64,000 nt of DNA from Hyalangium gracile (GTDB taxonomy: Bacteria; Myxococcota; Myxococcia; Myxococcales; Myxococcaceae): the NCBI RefSeq assembly GCF_020103725.1, contig NZ_JAHXBG010000008.1, positions 372,001-436,000 on the forward strand. Direction: 5' to 3'. Made by a program: the position numbers and the translations under genes. The stretch's first letter is position 1. The number at the start of each line of letters is the position of its first letter. This document shows, piece after piece, positions 7,954 to 16,438 of the stretch. Under the pieces are notes generated by a model, which saw nothing but the letters and a program-made list of their open reading frames with translations, was not told the DNA's origin and did no database searches.

Positions 7954-8439
7954 ATGGCCATCGACAAGGTGGGTTCGGTCGGAGGCGCGGGAGCCACTCC
8001 CGCGCTGGAGACCGGCAAGCAGCAGTTCGGCAAGGTGCTCGAGGGAGTGAAGGGCGGTGGGCGCGTAGCAGGCATCCCCGTCTCGACGGAGGGCCCGGCT
8101 CGTCCGGCGCCCTCGGAGGCGGTGCCAGGCAAGCAGCAGGCGCAGGGAGTGGAGCGGGCCTCGGCGGGCCGGATGGAGGTGAAGCCGGGGACGCGGGTGG
8201 ACTCGGTGCAGTCGGCGCGGGAGCAGCAGGCCGCGCAGATGCTGGATCGGGTGGGCCAGGCGCAGAAGCGGCTGGACCACATCCTGGCGCTGGCCGAGTC
8301 GGGCCGGACGTTCACTCCGGCGGAGCTGCTCGCGTTCCAGGCCCACGTGTACGCCGCGAGCCAGGAGCTCGATCTGGCCGGGAAGGTCGTCGAGAAGGCG
8401 ACGGGCGGCATCAAGCAGGTGCTTCAGACCCAGGTTTGA
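7954..8439 (+). CDS. sctI: Type III secretion inner rod protein, SctI (EscI/YscI/HrpB) family
   Basis: A 161-residue protein with a disordered Gly/Pro-rich N-terminal half. The helical C-terminus, containing LAFQAHVYAASQELDLAG and ending GIKQVLQTQV, closely follows the C-terminal pattern of YscI/EscI inner rod proteins. These polymerise beneath the needle inside the basal body and are secreted by the apparatus. The next gene, sctJ, begins 11 bp after this stop, an order (I-J) also seen in Ysc-type operons. The N-terminal half is longer than in many homologues. Confidence 0.78.
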   Translation: MAIDKVGSVGGAGATPALETGKQQFGKVLEGVKGGGRVAGIPVSTEGPARPAPSEAVPGKQQAQGVERASAGRMEVKPGTRVDSVQSAREQQAAQMLDRVGQAQKRLDHILALAESGRTFTPAELLAFQAHVYAASQELDLAGKVVEKATGGIKQVLQTQV

Positions 8440-8450
8440 GGAAGGTCATC

Positions 8451-9254
8451 ATGTCTCTCTGTCTTCGCCGCTGTGTTCCTCTCCTGCTGCTCCTGTGCGC
8501 CACCGCGTGCCGGGAGCGCATCCAGCATGGGCTCGACGAGCGCCAGGCCAACGAGCTGCAGACGGTCCTCGTGGAGCGAGGGCTGGACGCTCGCAAGGTG
8601 CCGGAGGCGGGCAAGAAGCCCACCTGGTCCATCGAGGTGGACGAGGCGCAGGCCTCGGACGCGGTGCGAATTCTAGCCGAGCTGGGGCTGCCGAGGCCGC
8701 TGGCCGAGGCGGGCTGTGACGTCTTCGGTGGGGGTGGGCTCATCCGCTCTCCGATAGAGGAGCAGCTCTGCCGGGTGCAGGTGCTCGAGCGAGGCCTGGA
8801 GAAGACGCTCCAGGGAGTGGAGGGCGTGCTCATCGCGCGGGTGCACCTGATGGTGCCACCGCCTCCCAGGCCGGGGCAGACGGCGATGCCGGCGAAGGCC
8901 TCGGCGATGCTGCGCACGGTGCCCGGGAAGGCGGCGCGGGTTCGCCAGTCGCAGGAGCAGCTCAAGGCGCTCATCGCGGGAGGAGTGGAGGGCCTGTCCC
9001 CTGACGCGGTGTCGCTGCTGGTGGACGAGGCCGTCACGCGGGTGGAGGTGACGGCGCCTGGGAGTTCTCCGCTCCTGAGGCTGCGGGTGCTGCTGGCGGT
9101 GATGGGGGTGGTGCTCACGGGGCTGGCGGTGGCGCTGGTGTTCGTGGCGATGCGCCTGCGGCACTACCAGGCCGAGGCCGCGGTGACGCCGGTGGCTCCT
9201 CCTGTGCCCGCTCGGCCCGTGGTGGCTGCGAGCGCCGCCCGCAAGGTGGCCTGA
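8451..9254 (+). CDS. sctJ: Type III secretion inner-membrane ring lipoprotein SctJ (FliF-like)
   Basis: A 267-residue lipoprotein. ATG 8451 was chosen over a TTG at 8436 because GAGGAAGG (8438-8445) precedes it. The signal peptide CVPLLLLLCATAC ends in a lipobox Cys at about residue 17. Two ring-building motifs follow (ELQTVLVERGLDARKVPEAG; VEGVLIARVHLMVPPPPRPG), then a C-terminal TM helix (LRVLLAVMGVVLTGLAVALVFVAM) and a short Pro/Ala tail. This is the standard SctJ/YscJ layout, homologous to FliF ring domains. It forms the inner-membrane ring together with SctD, which is not present in the window. Confidence 0.93.
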   Translation: MSLCLRRCVPLLLLLCATACRERIQHGLDERQANELQTVLVERGLDARKVPEAGKKPTWSIEVDEAQASDAVRILAELGLPRPLAEAGCDVFGGGGLIRSPIEEQLCRVQVLERGLEKTLQGVEGVLIARVHLMVPPPPRPGQTAMPAKASAMLRTVPGKAARVRQSQEQLKALIAGGVEGLSPDAVSLLVDEAVTRVEVTAPGSSPLLRLRVLLAVMGVVLTGLAVALVFVAMRLRHYQAEAAVTPVAPPVPARPVVAASAARKVA

Positions 9255-9274
9255 GTCTCTGGGAGGACGCGGGA

Positions 9275-9802
9275 ATGGACGCCACACGGATCATCCGAAG
9301 GCCGGTTGCGAAGGGGCGTCCCGAGGAGGCCACGCGCATCATCCGCAAGCCCGTACCTGGGGCGAAGGGCTCGCCAAGGCCTGGGCAGAGAGCAGCGGTC
9401 GCGAAGGCGGCACAGAAGACACCGCCCGCGCTGCTGCCGCTGGCTCGATTCGCGCTGGTGGCGCTGGTGTTCGGCCGGGAGCGGGCCTCGGAGCTGCTCG
9501 AGGGACTGGGAGAGCGTGAGGCGGAGCGGGCGAAGGAGCATCTGGCGGGCTTCGCGGCGCTCACCTCGGCTCAGCGGCAGGCCCGGGTGGCGTTGGAGTT
9601 CGGGATGCGGAGCGACCCTTCGGAGCAGCTCCGCACAGTGATGGAGGAGGCGCCGGAGGCACTGCGGCGGGAGATCTTCCGAAGGCTTCCTCCCTACCTG
9701 CGCACCTTGTTTCCAGAGCGGAGCCTGGAGCCCGCGGATGACTCGACACCCCCTGCGCTGGCCGCGCTGGCCGAGCGGTTGATCCGCGAAGCCACACGCT
9801 GA
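9275..9802 (+). CDS. FliG N-domain-like protein of the type III block (SctK position)
   Basis: A 175-residue soluble protein with a strong GGGAGGA site at 9261-9267. The first 50 residues are basic and contain a repeated pair (TRIIRRPVAKG / TRIIRKPVPGAKG). Residues about 55-110 (LARFALVALVFGRERASELL ... EREAERAKEHLAGFAALTSAQ) resemble FliG N-terminal modules, where a G-x-ERASE-I-L helix is followed by a second helix opposing it. FliG-N binds the C-terminus of FliF, and this gene directly follows SctJ, the FliF homologue. It could therefore be the adaptor between ring and cytoplasmic sorting platform, a job SctK does elsewhere. The family match is by eye only. Confidence 0.55.
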   Translation: MDATRIIRRPVAKGRPEEATRIIRKPVPGAKGSPRPGQRAAVAKAAQKTPPALLPLARFALVALVFGRERASELLEGLGEREAERAKEHLAGFAALTSAQRQARVALEFGMRSDPSEQLRTVMEEAPEALRREIFRRLPPYLRTLFPERSLEPADDSTPPALAALAERLIREATR

Positions 9803-9935
9803 CCCCGTCTCACATCTCGGACGGCTGTCTCTCCTCGGTGGACGACCCCGTGCGCCAAGCCCGCGATTTCACGAGCCCGGAGCCTTGGCAGCGGGCGTGC
9901 AGAGGGGAGGTGCGTCCGCGGCACAGGAGTTCCCC

Positions 9936-11087
9936 ATGAACACCGCACCTCGTAGCTCCCAGTCCTCACTCCCGAAGTTCGCCAGGCTGAGCCGGCTCGG
10001 CACGCGCCGGCTCGCCCGAGCACATGTGACGTTGGCAGAGCGTCCCCAGGTAGCGCAGTGGGGAAGGCAGGCGCTCCAGGTGGTCTGCGAGGCGCTGGGA
10101 CGCGAGCTGGGCAGCCCGGTGAGCGGTACGGGCCAGCTGGTCGATGCGGTGATGGTTCCCGGGAGCGGCCTGGCGCACACGGCGGCCTTCGTCCTGCTGG
10201 ACCTGTCGATGACGGGCGGCTGCGCGGTGCTGGAGCTGGAGCTACCGGTGCTCTTCGCCGCGCTGGAGCTCCTGGCTGGAAGCAGCCAGAAGCCAGGCCC
10301 GGTGACGCGCCTCACCCGCTTGGAGGAGGCGACCACCGCCTTCTTGATTCTGTCGGCGCTGTCGGCGCTCCGGGCCCGTTCGGAGCTCTACCCCCGACTG
10401 GGCTTCAAGCTGGCGGGGGTGACGATGAACCGGGCGGAGGCGCTGGCTCGGATAGAGGGCCGCAAGCCTCACCTCTCGGTGGAGCTCTCGCTCTCGGTGG
10501 GGGAGGTGTCCGCGGGTGGCCGGCTGGTGCTCCCGGCTGTGGTGTTCGAGGCCGCCTGCAAGGACCTGCCCGTGGAGAAGGGCACGGCCATCGCGCCGGA
10601 GCTGCTCGCGGCGTCCATCGGGGCGAGGTGCTTTCTCGGGTGCACCCGACTGGCTCCCTCCTCGCTGGAGACGCTCTCGCTGGGAGACGTGATCGTCTTC
10701 GAGCGAGTCCTCCACGGAGGCGAGCACCTCTTCGGCCGAGGGCGCCTGGTGACCCGTGGCTTCGAGCTGATGGGGGAGTTCACCCCCGAAGGATTTTCCC
10801 TGACCCGCGCGCTCCGGCGCGCACTTCCCCTGGAGTCGAACATGGCAACCATCATCGAGCAGGGCGGGGGAATGCCCCCGCTGCCCGTGGATGTGGAGAT
10901 CGAACTGACGCGGCTGATGCTGCCGCTCTCGGAGCTCGCCGCGCTGAAGCCTGGCTACCTGCTCCCGCTGCGCATCAACGCCAGCGAGCCGGTGCTGCTG
11001 CGTGTCGGTGACCGCGCGGTGGCCCGGGCCGAGCTGGTCGAGATCGATGGCGAGGTCGGCGCCCGCATCCTGAGCCTGCTGCCGTGA
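9936..11087 (+). CDS. sctQ: Type III secretion cytoplasmic ring protein SctQ (FliM/FliN-like)
   Basis: A 383-residue protein. ATG 9936 follows a CAGGAG at 9924-9929; a longer in-frame start (9885) lacks a site. The N-terminal two thirds are a weakly conserved SctQ domain. The last 80 residues (LPVDVEIELTRLMLPLSELA ... VLLRVGDRAVARAELVEIDG) are a clear SpoA/FliMN-C surface-presentation domain. SctQ forms the sorting platform pods beneath the export gate with SctK, SctL and SctN. Only one SpoA domain is obvious, so any second copy in the middle of the protein is degenerate. The stop overlaps the next gene's GTG by 4 bp. Confidence 0.88.
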   Translation: MNTAPRSSQSSLPKFARLSRLGTRRLARAHVTLAERPQVAQWGRQALQVVCEALGRELGSPVSGTGQLVDAVMVPGSGLAHTAAFVLLDLSMTGGCAVLELELPVLFAALELLAGSSQKPGPVTRLTRLEEATTAFLILSALSALRARSELYPRLGFKLAGVTMNRAEALARIEGRKPHLSVELSLSVGEVSAGGRLVLPAVVFEAACKDLPVEKGTAIAPELLAASIGARCFLGCTRLAPSSLETLSLGDVIVFERVLHGGEHLFGRGRLVTRGFELMGEFTPEGFSLTRALRRALPLESNMATIIEQGGGMPPLPVDVEIELTRLMLPLSELAALKPGYLLPLRINASEPVLLRVGDRAVARAELVEIDGEVGARILSLLP

Positions 11088-11509
11088 GCTCCCGGGGAAA
11101 CGTCATGCTTGCCTCTCTCTCTCCTCGGAAGCGCCTGCTGATCGCGAGCGGACTCATCCTCGGACTCGCGGCGCTGGCTCCCCTCGGTGCTCTGACGGCC
11201 TCGGGTGCGGCCCGGTGGCTGCTGGGTGCTGTGGCAGTCGCGGGACTCGGCTGGTGGCTGTGGCGTCGCGGCTCCGCGGGACCGCGGTTCGTGCTGCCCG
11301 AGCGCCTGAGAGTCGTCTCTCGCGCCGGCCTCTCCCAGCGCTGTGGCATTGCCCTGGTGGAGGTGGATGGCCGCAGCTTCCTCGTGGCCTTCGGCGACTC
11401 GTTCGCCGAGATCCAGCGGGCACCGGTCTCCAAGCGGATGCCTGTTCAGGCCCGTAGGCCTGCGCCGCGCCGCCGTGCCTCGTCGCAGCCGAAAGGAGTC
11501 GTGCGATGA
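11084..11509 (+). CDS. FliO-like protein in type III block
   Basis: A 141-residue protein with two closely spaced N-terminal hydrophobic segments (LLIASGLILGLAALAPLGAL and WLLGAVAVAGLGWWLW). A cytoplasmic beta-domain follows (LPERLRVVSRAGLSQRCGIA, VDGRSFLVAFGDSFAEI), then a basic tail. The pattern V-x-r-l-L-g-x-x-x-L-x-V-v-x-v-g-x-x-x-l-L-v-g is that of FliO, the flagellar chaperone for FliP (SctR) assembly. Here it sits immediately upstream of sctR, the same order as flagellar fliO-fliP. Classical non-flagellar type III systems lack FliO, so this is unusual. The start may be GTG 11084 (overlapping sctQ) or ATG 11105. Confidence 0.72.
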   Translation: MSSRGNVMLASLSPRKRLLIASGLILGLAALAPLGALTASGAARWLLGAVAVAGLGWWLWRRGSAGPRFVLPERLRVVSRAGLSQRCGIALVEVDGRSFLVAFGDSFAEIQRAPVSKRMPVQARRPAPRRRASSQPKGVVR

Positions 11510-12231
11510 AGCGGGGACTCTTCGTGGGCCTTCTGCTCGCTCCGGCGTGGGCGCTTGCTGGCGAGCAGACCCTGTCGCAAGCCTCATATGCCGGCAATCC
11601 GCTGGCGATGATGGCGATGCTGGCGGTGATGTCGCTGCTGCCGTTCGCGGTGCTGATGCTGACGAGCTTCTCGAAGATCGCCGTGGTGCTGTCGCTCGCG
11701 CGCACGGCGATGGGGACGCAGCAGGCGCCACCGACCATCGTGCTGACCGGACTGGCGGCGGTGCTCTCGGCTCACATCATGTCGCCCGTGATGGCTCGCA
11801 TGTACGACGCGGGGCAGCTTGCGTACCAGGAGGTGGAGTCCGGTGCGCAGATCCTCTCCGCGACGACCCGGGTGACGGAGCCTCTCCGCGCCTTCCTGGT
11901 CAAGCACGGCAGTGCCGAGGAGCGGGCGCTCTTCGTCGACCTCGCCCGCGAGCTGCGGCCTCCCGAGGAGATGGAGCAGGTCCAGGAGACGGATCTCTTC
12001 GTGGTCATCCCGGCCTTCGTCATCACCGAGCTGAAGGAGGCCTTCCAGATTGGCTTCCTCATCTTCCTGCCGTTCCTGGTGCTGGACATGGTCATCGCCA
12101 ATGTCCTGCTCGCCCTGGGCATGCAGACGCTGTCTCCGAGCCAGGTGAGTCTCCCCTTCAAGATCCTCCTCTTCGTCGCCGTGGATGGGTGGTCGCTGCT
12201 CGCTCGCGGCCTCATCCTCGGCTACCGGTGA
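11506..12231 (+). CDS. sctR: Type III export gate protein SctR (FliP family)
   Basis: A 241-residue membrane protein with an N-terminal cleavable-signal-like segment (LFVGLLLAPAWALA), as in flagellar FliP. The family block SFSKIAVVLSLARTAMGTQQ is followed by TIVLTGLAAVLSAHIM, and a C-terminal pair of TM helices contains the conserved FLPFLVLDMVIANVLLALGM. Five SctR, with SctS and SctT, build the export gate in the inner membrane. ATG at 11506 overlaps the FliO-like stop by 4 bp, so the two are translationally coupled. The periplasmic loop (QILSATTRVTEPLRAFLVKH) is of ordinary length. Confidence 0.95.
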   Translation: MKRGLFVGLLLAPAWALAGEQTLSQASYAGNPLAMMAMLAVMSLLPFAVLMLTSFSKIAVVLSLARTAMGTQQAPPTIVLTGLAAVLSAHIMSPVMARMYDAGQLAYQEVESGAQILSATTRVTEPLRAFLVKHGSAEERALFVDLARELRPPEEMEQVQETDLFVVIPAFVITELKEAFQIGFLIFLPFLVLDMVIANVLLALGMQTLSPSQVSLPFKILLFVAVDGWSLLARGLILGYR

Positions 12232-12235
12232 TGCC

Positions 12236-12505
12236 ATGACCCAGGATGTCCTGCTTGCCCTCGGCCGAGAGGCCCTGCTCCTGATGGTCCTCGCCTCGCT
12301 TCCACCGGTGGGCGCCAGCCTGGTGGTGGGCTTCCTCATCAGCCTCTTCCAGGCCACCACCCAGCTCCAGGAGAGCACGCTCTCGGTGGTGCCGAAGCTG
12401 TGCGCGGCGGTGCTGGCGCTCGTGCTCGCCGGGCCATGGATCGGCGGACAGCTCACGCGCTTCACGCACCAGCTGCTCATGGCCATTGCCGAGGTGTCGA
12501 TATGA
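12236..12505 (+). CDS. sctS: Type III export gate protein SctS (FliQ family)
   Basis: An 89-residue protein with two TM helices (ALLLMVLASLPPVGASLVVG and VVPKLCAAVLALVLAGPWIG). Between them lies the highly conserved family segment GFLISLFQATTQLQESTLS. Start ATG 12236 is 4 bp after the sctR stop. Longer in-frame starts lie inside sctR and are rejected. SctS subunits wrap the SctR5-SctT core. Its stop overlaps the next start (ATGA). Confidence 0.95.
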   Translation: MTQDVLLALGREALLLMVLASLPPVGASLVVGFLISLFQATTQLQESTLSVVPKLCAAVLALVLAGPWIGGQLTRFTHQLLMAIAEVSI

Positions 12506-13296
12506 ACCTCGAGTTCCTCCGGGCGCAGCTCGAGCTGATGGGGCCGTCCATCGTCGCGGTGGCGCTCTGTGCCTCGCGCCTCCTGCCCGTGGCGTTCCTC
12601 TGCCCGCTGCTGGGGGGACAGGCCGCGCCGACGACCGTGAAGCTCTCCCTGGTGCTGAGCCTCGCGCTCTTTCTTCACCTGGTCGCGGGGGTGGCACTGC
12701 CGACGCCGGTGGAGACACCCGTGACGCTGGTGGCGCTCGTGCTCAAGGAGCTGGTCTATGGCTCTTCGGTGGGACTCATCGCGGCGCTGCCATTCGATGC
12801 GGCGCGGATGGGCGGGCGGTTCGTGGACCTCTTCCGAGGTACCTCCGCCGAGGCGAGTCTCCCGCTGGCGGGAACCCAGGAGGCCGCCACGGGCGATGGC
12901 CTGTACCAGCTGCTCGTGGCGCTGGTGGTGACGGGAGGGCTGTTCCCCGTCGTCCTGTCCGGACTTCTGCGAGGCTTCGGGGTGGTGGGGCTGGGCGCGT
13001 TCGTTCCCTCGGAGGCGGCGGCGCTCTACGTCGTGACGCTCGCGGGCGGAGCCATGGCGACGGGGCTGGCGGTAGGGGCTCCCATCGCGGCGGCGGTGCT
13101 GACGGTGGACTGCTTCATGGGCATGGCATCCCGGGCAGCGCCTCAGGTGAATCTGCGTGAGCTGGGGGCGCCTCTGCGAATCATGGGGGGCGGCGCGCTC
13201 CTGTGGCTTGGGGTGGGCGTGCTCTGCGAGCGACTGCTCGGCGGAGTCGTGGGGCTGGAAGGTGCGCTCTCGCTGCTCGGAGGGCTGGCGCGATGA
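12502..13296 (+). CDS. sctT: Type III export gate protein SctT (FliR family)
   Basis: A 264-residue polytopic protein starting at ATG 12502, which overlaps the sctS stop. Visible family features are the N-terminal TM with ALCASRLLPVAFLCPLLGG, the central AALPFDAARMGGRFVDLFRG and the late segment VDCFMGMASRAAPQVNL (equivalent to the conserved A-P-Q-x-N in FliR/SctT). About six TM segments are predicted. SctT is the single lid subunit of the R-S-T export gate. It is coupled to sctU by ATGA at 13293-13296. Confidence 0.93.
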   Translation: MNLEFLRAQLELMGPSIVAVALCASRLLPVAFLCPLLGGQAAPTTVKLSLVLSLALFLHLVAGVALPTPVETPVTLVALVLKELVYGSSVGLIAALPFDAARMGGRFVDLFRGTSAEASLPLAGTQEAATGDGLYQLLVALVVTGGLFPVVLSGLLRGFGVVGLGAFVPSEAAALYVVTLAGGAMATGLAVGAPIAAAVLTVDCFMGMASRAAPQVNLRELGAPLRIMGGGALLWLGVGVLCERLLGGVVGLEGALSLLGGLAR

Positions 13297-14339
13297 GCGA
13301 GAAGACGGAGAAGCCTTCCGCGAAGCGCCTGAGGGATGCGCGCCGGAAGGGACAGATTCCGCGCAGCCGACTGCTGTCCTCCAGTGCGGTGACCCTGGGA
13401 GGGCTGCTCGGCTTCACGGCCTTCGCGCCCGAAGGCTTCGAGCGGCTGAGGGAGTGGACCACCCGGCTGCTGCTGGAGCCGGCGAGCTCCGGCGCATGGG
13501 AGGAAGGACTGTGGATGCTGGCGCGCCTGTCCGCGCCCGCACTCGGTGGAGCGTTGGTGGCGTCCCTGGGCGTCTCGGTGGCCATGGTGGGCTTCGAGCT
13601 GAACCCGGAGCACCTGTCTCCGAAGCTGGAGCGCATCGACCCCTTCGAGGGACTGAAGCGGCTCTTCAGCCTCCAGTCGCTGGTGGAGATGGCCAAGGCC
13701 CTGGTGGTGATGGGTGTCGTTGCCGTCCTCGTGTGGAACGAGGTGGAGGAGGTCGGCCCGGACGCGCTGCGCGCGGTGTGGCTCGACGGAGCTGATGGGC
13801 TCAGCCAGCTCGTGGGACGGCTCGTGCCGCTGACGACCCGCCTGGCGTGGGTGCTGCTGGCTCTGGGCGTGGGGGACTACGCCCTGGCGAGGAGGCGGCA
13901 CCTCAAGGAACTCATGATGACCCGCGAGGAGCTCAAGCAGGAGTACAAGGAGAGCGAGGGCGATCCGCACCACAAGGCGCAGCGCAAGGCGCTCCACCGG
14001 CAGTTCGCGCAGGGCGGGCCGGCACGCGGGCTGCAAAAGGCCACGGCCGTGGTCGTCAACCCAACGCACATCGCGGTCGCGCTCCGCTACGACAGCCAGG
14101 AATGCGAGGCGCCCTATCTCGTCGCCAAGGGGCGCGAGGAGGATGCGCTCGCGCTCCGGCGTGAGGCGCAACGCCGCGGAATCCCAGTGGTTCGGGACAT
14201 TCCGCTGGCGCGCAGCCTCATCCACTACGACGTCGGAGAGCAGATCCCCGAGGAGCTCTACCAGACAGCGGCCGTCGTGCTGCGGGTGGCGATGGAGTCT
14301 CGCGACACGGACGGCAGTCCACGGAGTCAGACGTCATGA
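13293..14339 (+). CDS. sctU: Type III export switch protein SctU (FlhB family)
   Basis: A 348-residue protein: N-terminal MSEKTEKPSAKRLRDARRKG (the FlhB/SctU start), four TM segments, then a cytoplasmic autoproteolytic domain. The domain contains NPTH (in VVVNPTHIAVALRYDS), cleaved between Asn and Pro to switch substrate class. DIPLAR later in the domain is also conserved. ATG 13293 overlaps the sctT stop. The short C-terminus after ESRDTDGS is normal. It works with SctP-type ruler proteins, none of which is encoded here. Confidence 0.95.
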   Translation: MSEKTEKPSAKRLRDARRKGQIPRSRLLSSSAVTLGGLLGFTAFAPEGFERLREWTTRLLLEPASSGAWEEGLWMLARLSAPALGGALVASLGVSVAMVGFELNPEHLSPKLERIDPFEGLKRLFSLQSLVEMAKALVVMGVVAVLVWNEVEEVGPDALRAVWLDGADGLSQLVGRLVPLTTRLAWVLLALGVGDYALARRRHLKELMMTREELKQEYKESEGDPHHKAQRKALHRQFAQGGPARGLQKATAVVVNPTHIAVALRYDSQECEAPYLVAKGREEDALALRREAQRRGIPVVRDIPLARSLIHYDVGEQIPEELYQTAAVVLRVAMESRDTDGSPRSQTS

Positions 14340-16423
14340 ACCTGCTTGTGAAGATCCTCTCGAGGGCTCGGAAGTCATCGGATGTGGTGCTCGCGGTGGC
14401 GATGGCCGCGGTGCTGGGCGCCATGATCATCCCCCTGCCACCCTGGCTGCTGGACCTGGGGCTGGCCATCAACCTGGCGGCGGCGGTGGCGCTGCTGGTC
14501 GCGGCGCTCTACGCCCAGGATGCGCTCAAGGTGACGGCCTTCCCGACGTTGCTGCTGTTCACCACGCTGTTCCGGCTCGCGCTCAACGTGTCGTCGACGC
14601 GGCTCGCGCTGGCCGAGGGGCATGCGGGCGAGGTCATCCAGGCCTTCGGCGAGTTCGTCGTCCGAGGTGACTACGTCGTCGGCGCCGTGCTCTTCGCCAT
14701 CCTCACGCTGGTCCAGTTCCTCGTGGTGGCCAAGGGCGCCGAGCGAGTGGCGGAGGTCTCCGCGCGCTTCACGCTGGATGCGATGCCCGGCAAGCAGATG
14801 TCCATCGACGCGGACCTGCGCGCCGGAGCCATCGATCAGGCACAGGCCCGCCAGCGTCGGCGGAACCTCGAGCGCGAGTCCCAGATGTTCGGCGCCATGG
14901 ACGGCGCGATGAAGTTCGTGAAGGGCGACGTCATCGCGGGCCTCGTCATCGTGGCGGTGAACCTGCTGGGCGGCATCACCATCGGCGTCCTGCAGCAGGG
15001 GATGACCCTGGCCGAGTCGGCCTCGACGTTCGCCCTCATCGCCATTGGTGACGGGCTCGTGTCGCAGATTCCTTCGCTGTGCATCGCGGTGGCGGCGGGG
15101 CTCGTCGTCACGCGCGTGGCATCGGAGAAGGAGGAGGACTCGCTCGGCTCGGAGATCGGGACTCAATTCTTCGGGCAGTCCCGAGCGCTCTGGATCGTCG
15201 CGGGGCTGTGTGGCGCCCTGGGCCTGATGCCGGGGATGCCGCTGCTGACCTTCCTCGGGCTGGGAGCGCTGCTCGGCGGCGTCGCGTATTCGCTCGGGCA
15301 GGCGAAGAAGGCCACGGAGGAGAAGGAGGCATCCGCTGATAGGTCCCAGGCTGCCGTGGAAGGGGCGGGCGCGAGCGGGGCGGGCACAGGAGCGGCGCCC
15401 GCGAGTGCCGCCGCCCCGGTCGGAGTGTCCCCGCTCACCGTGGACCTCGCGCCAGACCTGACCCCGATCGCCGAGGAGCAGGGGGGCGCCTTCGTCCACC
15501 AGCTGCTCAACCAGCTTCGGGACGAGATCTTCTACGAGCTCGGGGTTCGCGTCCCGGGCATCCGGGTGCGCACCCACGCGGCCTACCTTCCCGCCGGTGG
15601 CTACGCCATCCTCGTGGACGAGGTCCCCGCCGGAACGGGCCAGGTGGTGCCAGGAGCCCTCTATGTCCTGTCGCCGCCCGACGAGCTGTCGTTCCTCGAG
15701 CTCCGACTGGAGCCGGCGGTGGATCCGGTCACGGGCAGGCCGATCAGCCGGGTGACGGAGGCCGGGCGCGCGCGGCTTGAGATGGCGCAGCTCCCCGTGC
15801 GGAAGCCGGGGGAGCTCATCGTCGACCACTTCCGCGGCATCCTCCGGGCCCGAGCCTCGAACCTGCTGGGAGTCCAGGAGGTGCAGGCGCTGCTGGAGGG
15901 GCTCGAGGCCCAGGCGCCCATGCTGGTGAAGGAGGCGCTCCAGAAGGTGCCGCTGCCGCTGCTCACCGATGTGCTGCGCAAGCTCGTCCAGGAGCAGGTG
16001 AGCATCCGGAACATCCGCGTGCTCCTGGAGGCGCTCGTCTCACCGGCCACGGAGGGCGACGCCACCGCGCTCGCCGAGCGCTGCCGGCAGGCGCTGCACC
16101 GCTACCTGAGCCACAAGTTCGCTCCCTCGGGCCCCCTCTACGCCTACCTCGTGGACCCGGAGGTGGAGGAGGCCCTGCGCGGTGGGGGGCCTCGCGGGCC
16201 CGCTCCGTCTCCCGAGCGCGTCTCCGAGATTCTGGAAGGCGTCCGCCGCATTGCCTCGGGCGGAAAGGTGGTGCTCCTCACGGCGCCAGATGTGCGCAGG
16301 GCGCTCCGGCGCCTCATCGAGGGCGCGTTCCCCGACGTGGCCGTGCTGACCTACAGTGAGCTGGACGTGGACCTGCAGATCCGGCCGCTCGGGCGTCTGG
16401 CACCCGTGGCCTTCGCCGCATGA
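14336..16423 (+). CDS. sctV: Type III export gate/motor protein SctV (FlhA family)
   Basis: A 695-residue protein: seven to eight TM segments in residues 1-330, then an Ala/Gly linker at about 330-370, then the large nonameric cytoplasmic domain. The FHIPEP signature region is intact (FRLALNVSSTRLALAEGHAG; SARFTLDAMPGKQMSIDADL with QARQRRRNLERESQMFGAMD). The linker ASADRSQAAVEGAGASGAG is longer than usual and looks disordered. It starts at ATGA overlapping sctU and ends the type III block; only 15 bp separate it from the convergent HU gene. It drives proton-coupled export and docks chaperone-substrate complexes. Confidence 0.95.
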   Translation: MNLLVKILSRARKSSDVVLAVAMAAVLGAMIIPLPPWLLDLGLAINLAAAVALLVAALYAQDALKVTAFPTLLLFTTLFRLALNVSSTRLALAEGHAGEVIQAFGEFVVRGDYVVGAVLFAILTLVQFLVVAKGAERVAEVSARFTLDAMPGKQMSIDADLRAGAIDQAQARQRRRNLERESQMFGAMDGAMKFVKGDVIAGLVIVAVNLLGGITIGVLQQGMTLAESASTFALIAIGDGLVSQIPSLCIAVAAGLVVTRVASEKEEDSLGSEIGTQFFGQSRALWIVAGLCGALGLMPGMPLLTFLGLGALLGGVAYSLGQAKKATEEKEASADRSQAAVEGAGASGAGTGAAPASAAAPVGVSPLTVDLAPDLTPIAEEQGGAFVHQLLNQLRDEIFYELGVRVPGIRVRTHAAYLPAGGYAILVDEVPAGTGQVVPGALYVLSPPDELSFLELRLEPAVDPVTGRPISRVTEAGRARLEMAQLPVRKPGELIVDHFRGILRARASNLLGVQEVQALLEGLEAQAPMLVKEALQKVPLPLLTDVLRKLVQEQVSIRNIRVLLEALVSPATEGDATALAERCRQALHRYLSHKFAPSGPLYAYLVDPEVEEALRGGGPRGPAPSPERVSEILEGVRRIASGGKVVLLTAPDVRRALRRLIEGAFPDVAVLTYSELDVDLQIRPLGRLAPVAFAA

Positions 16424-16438
16424 GGAAAATCCAAGGCT

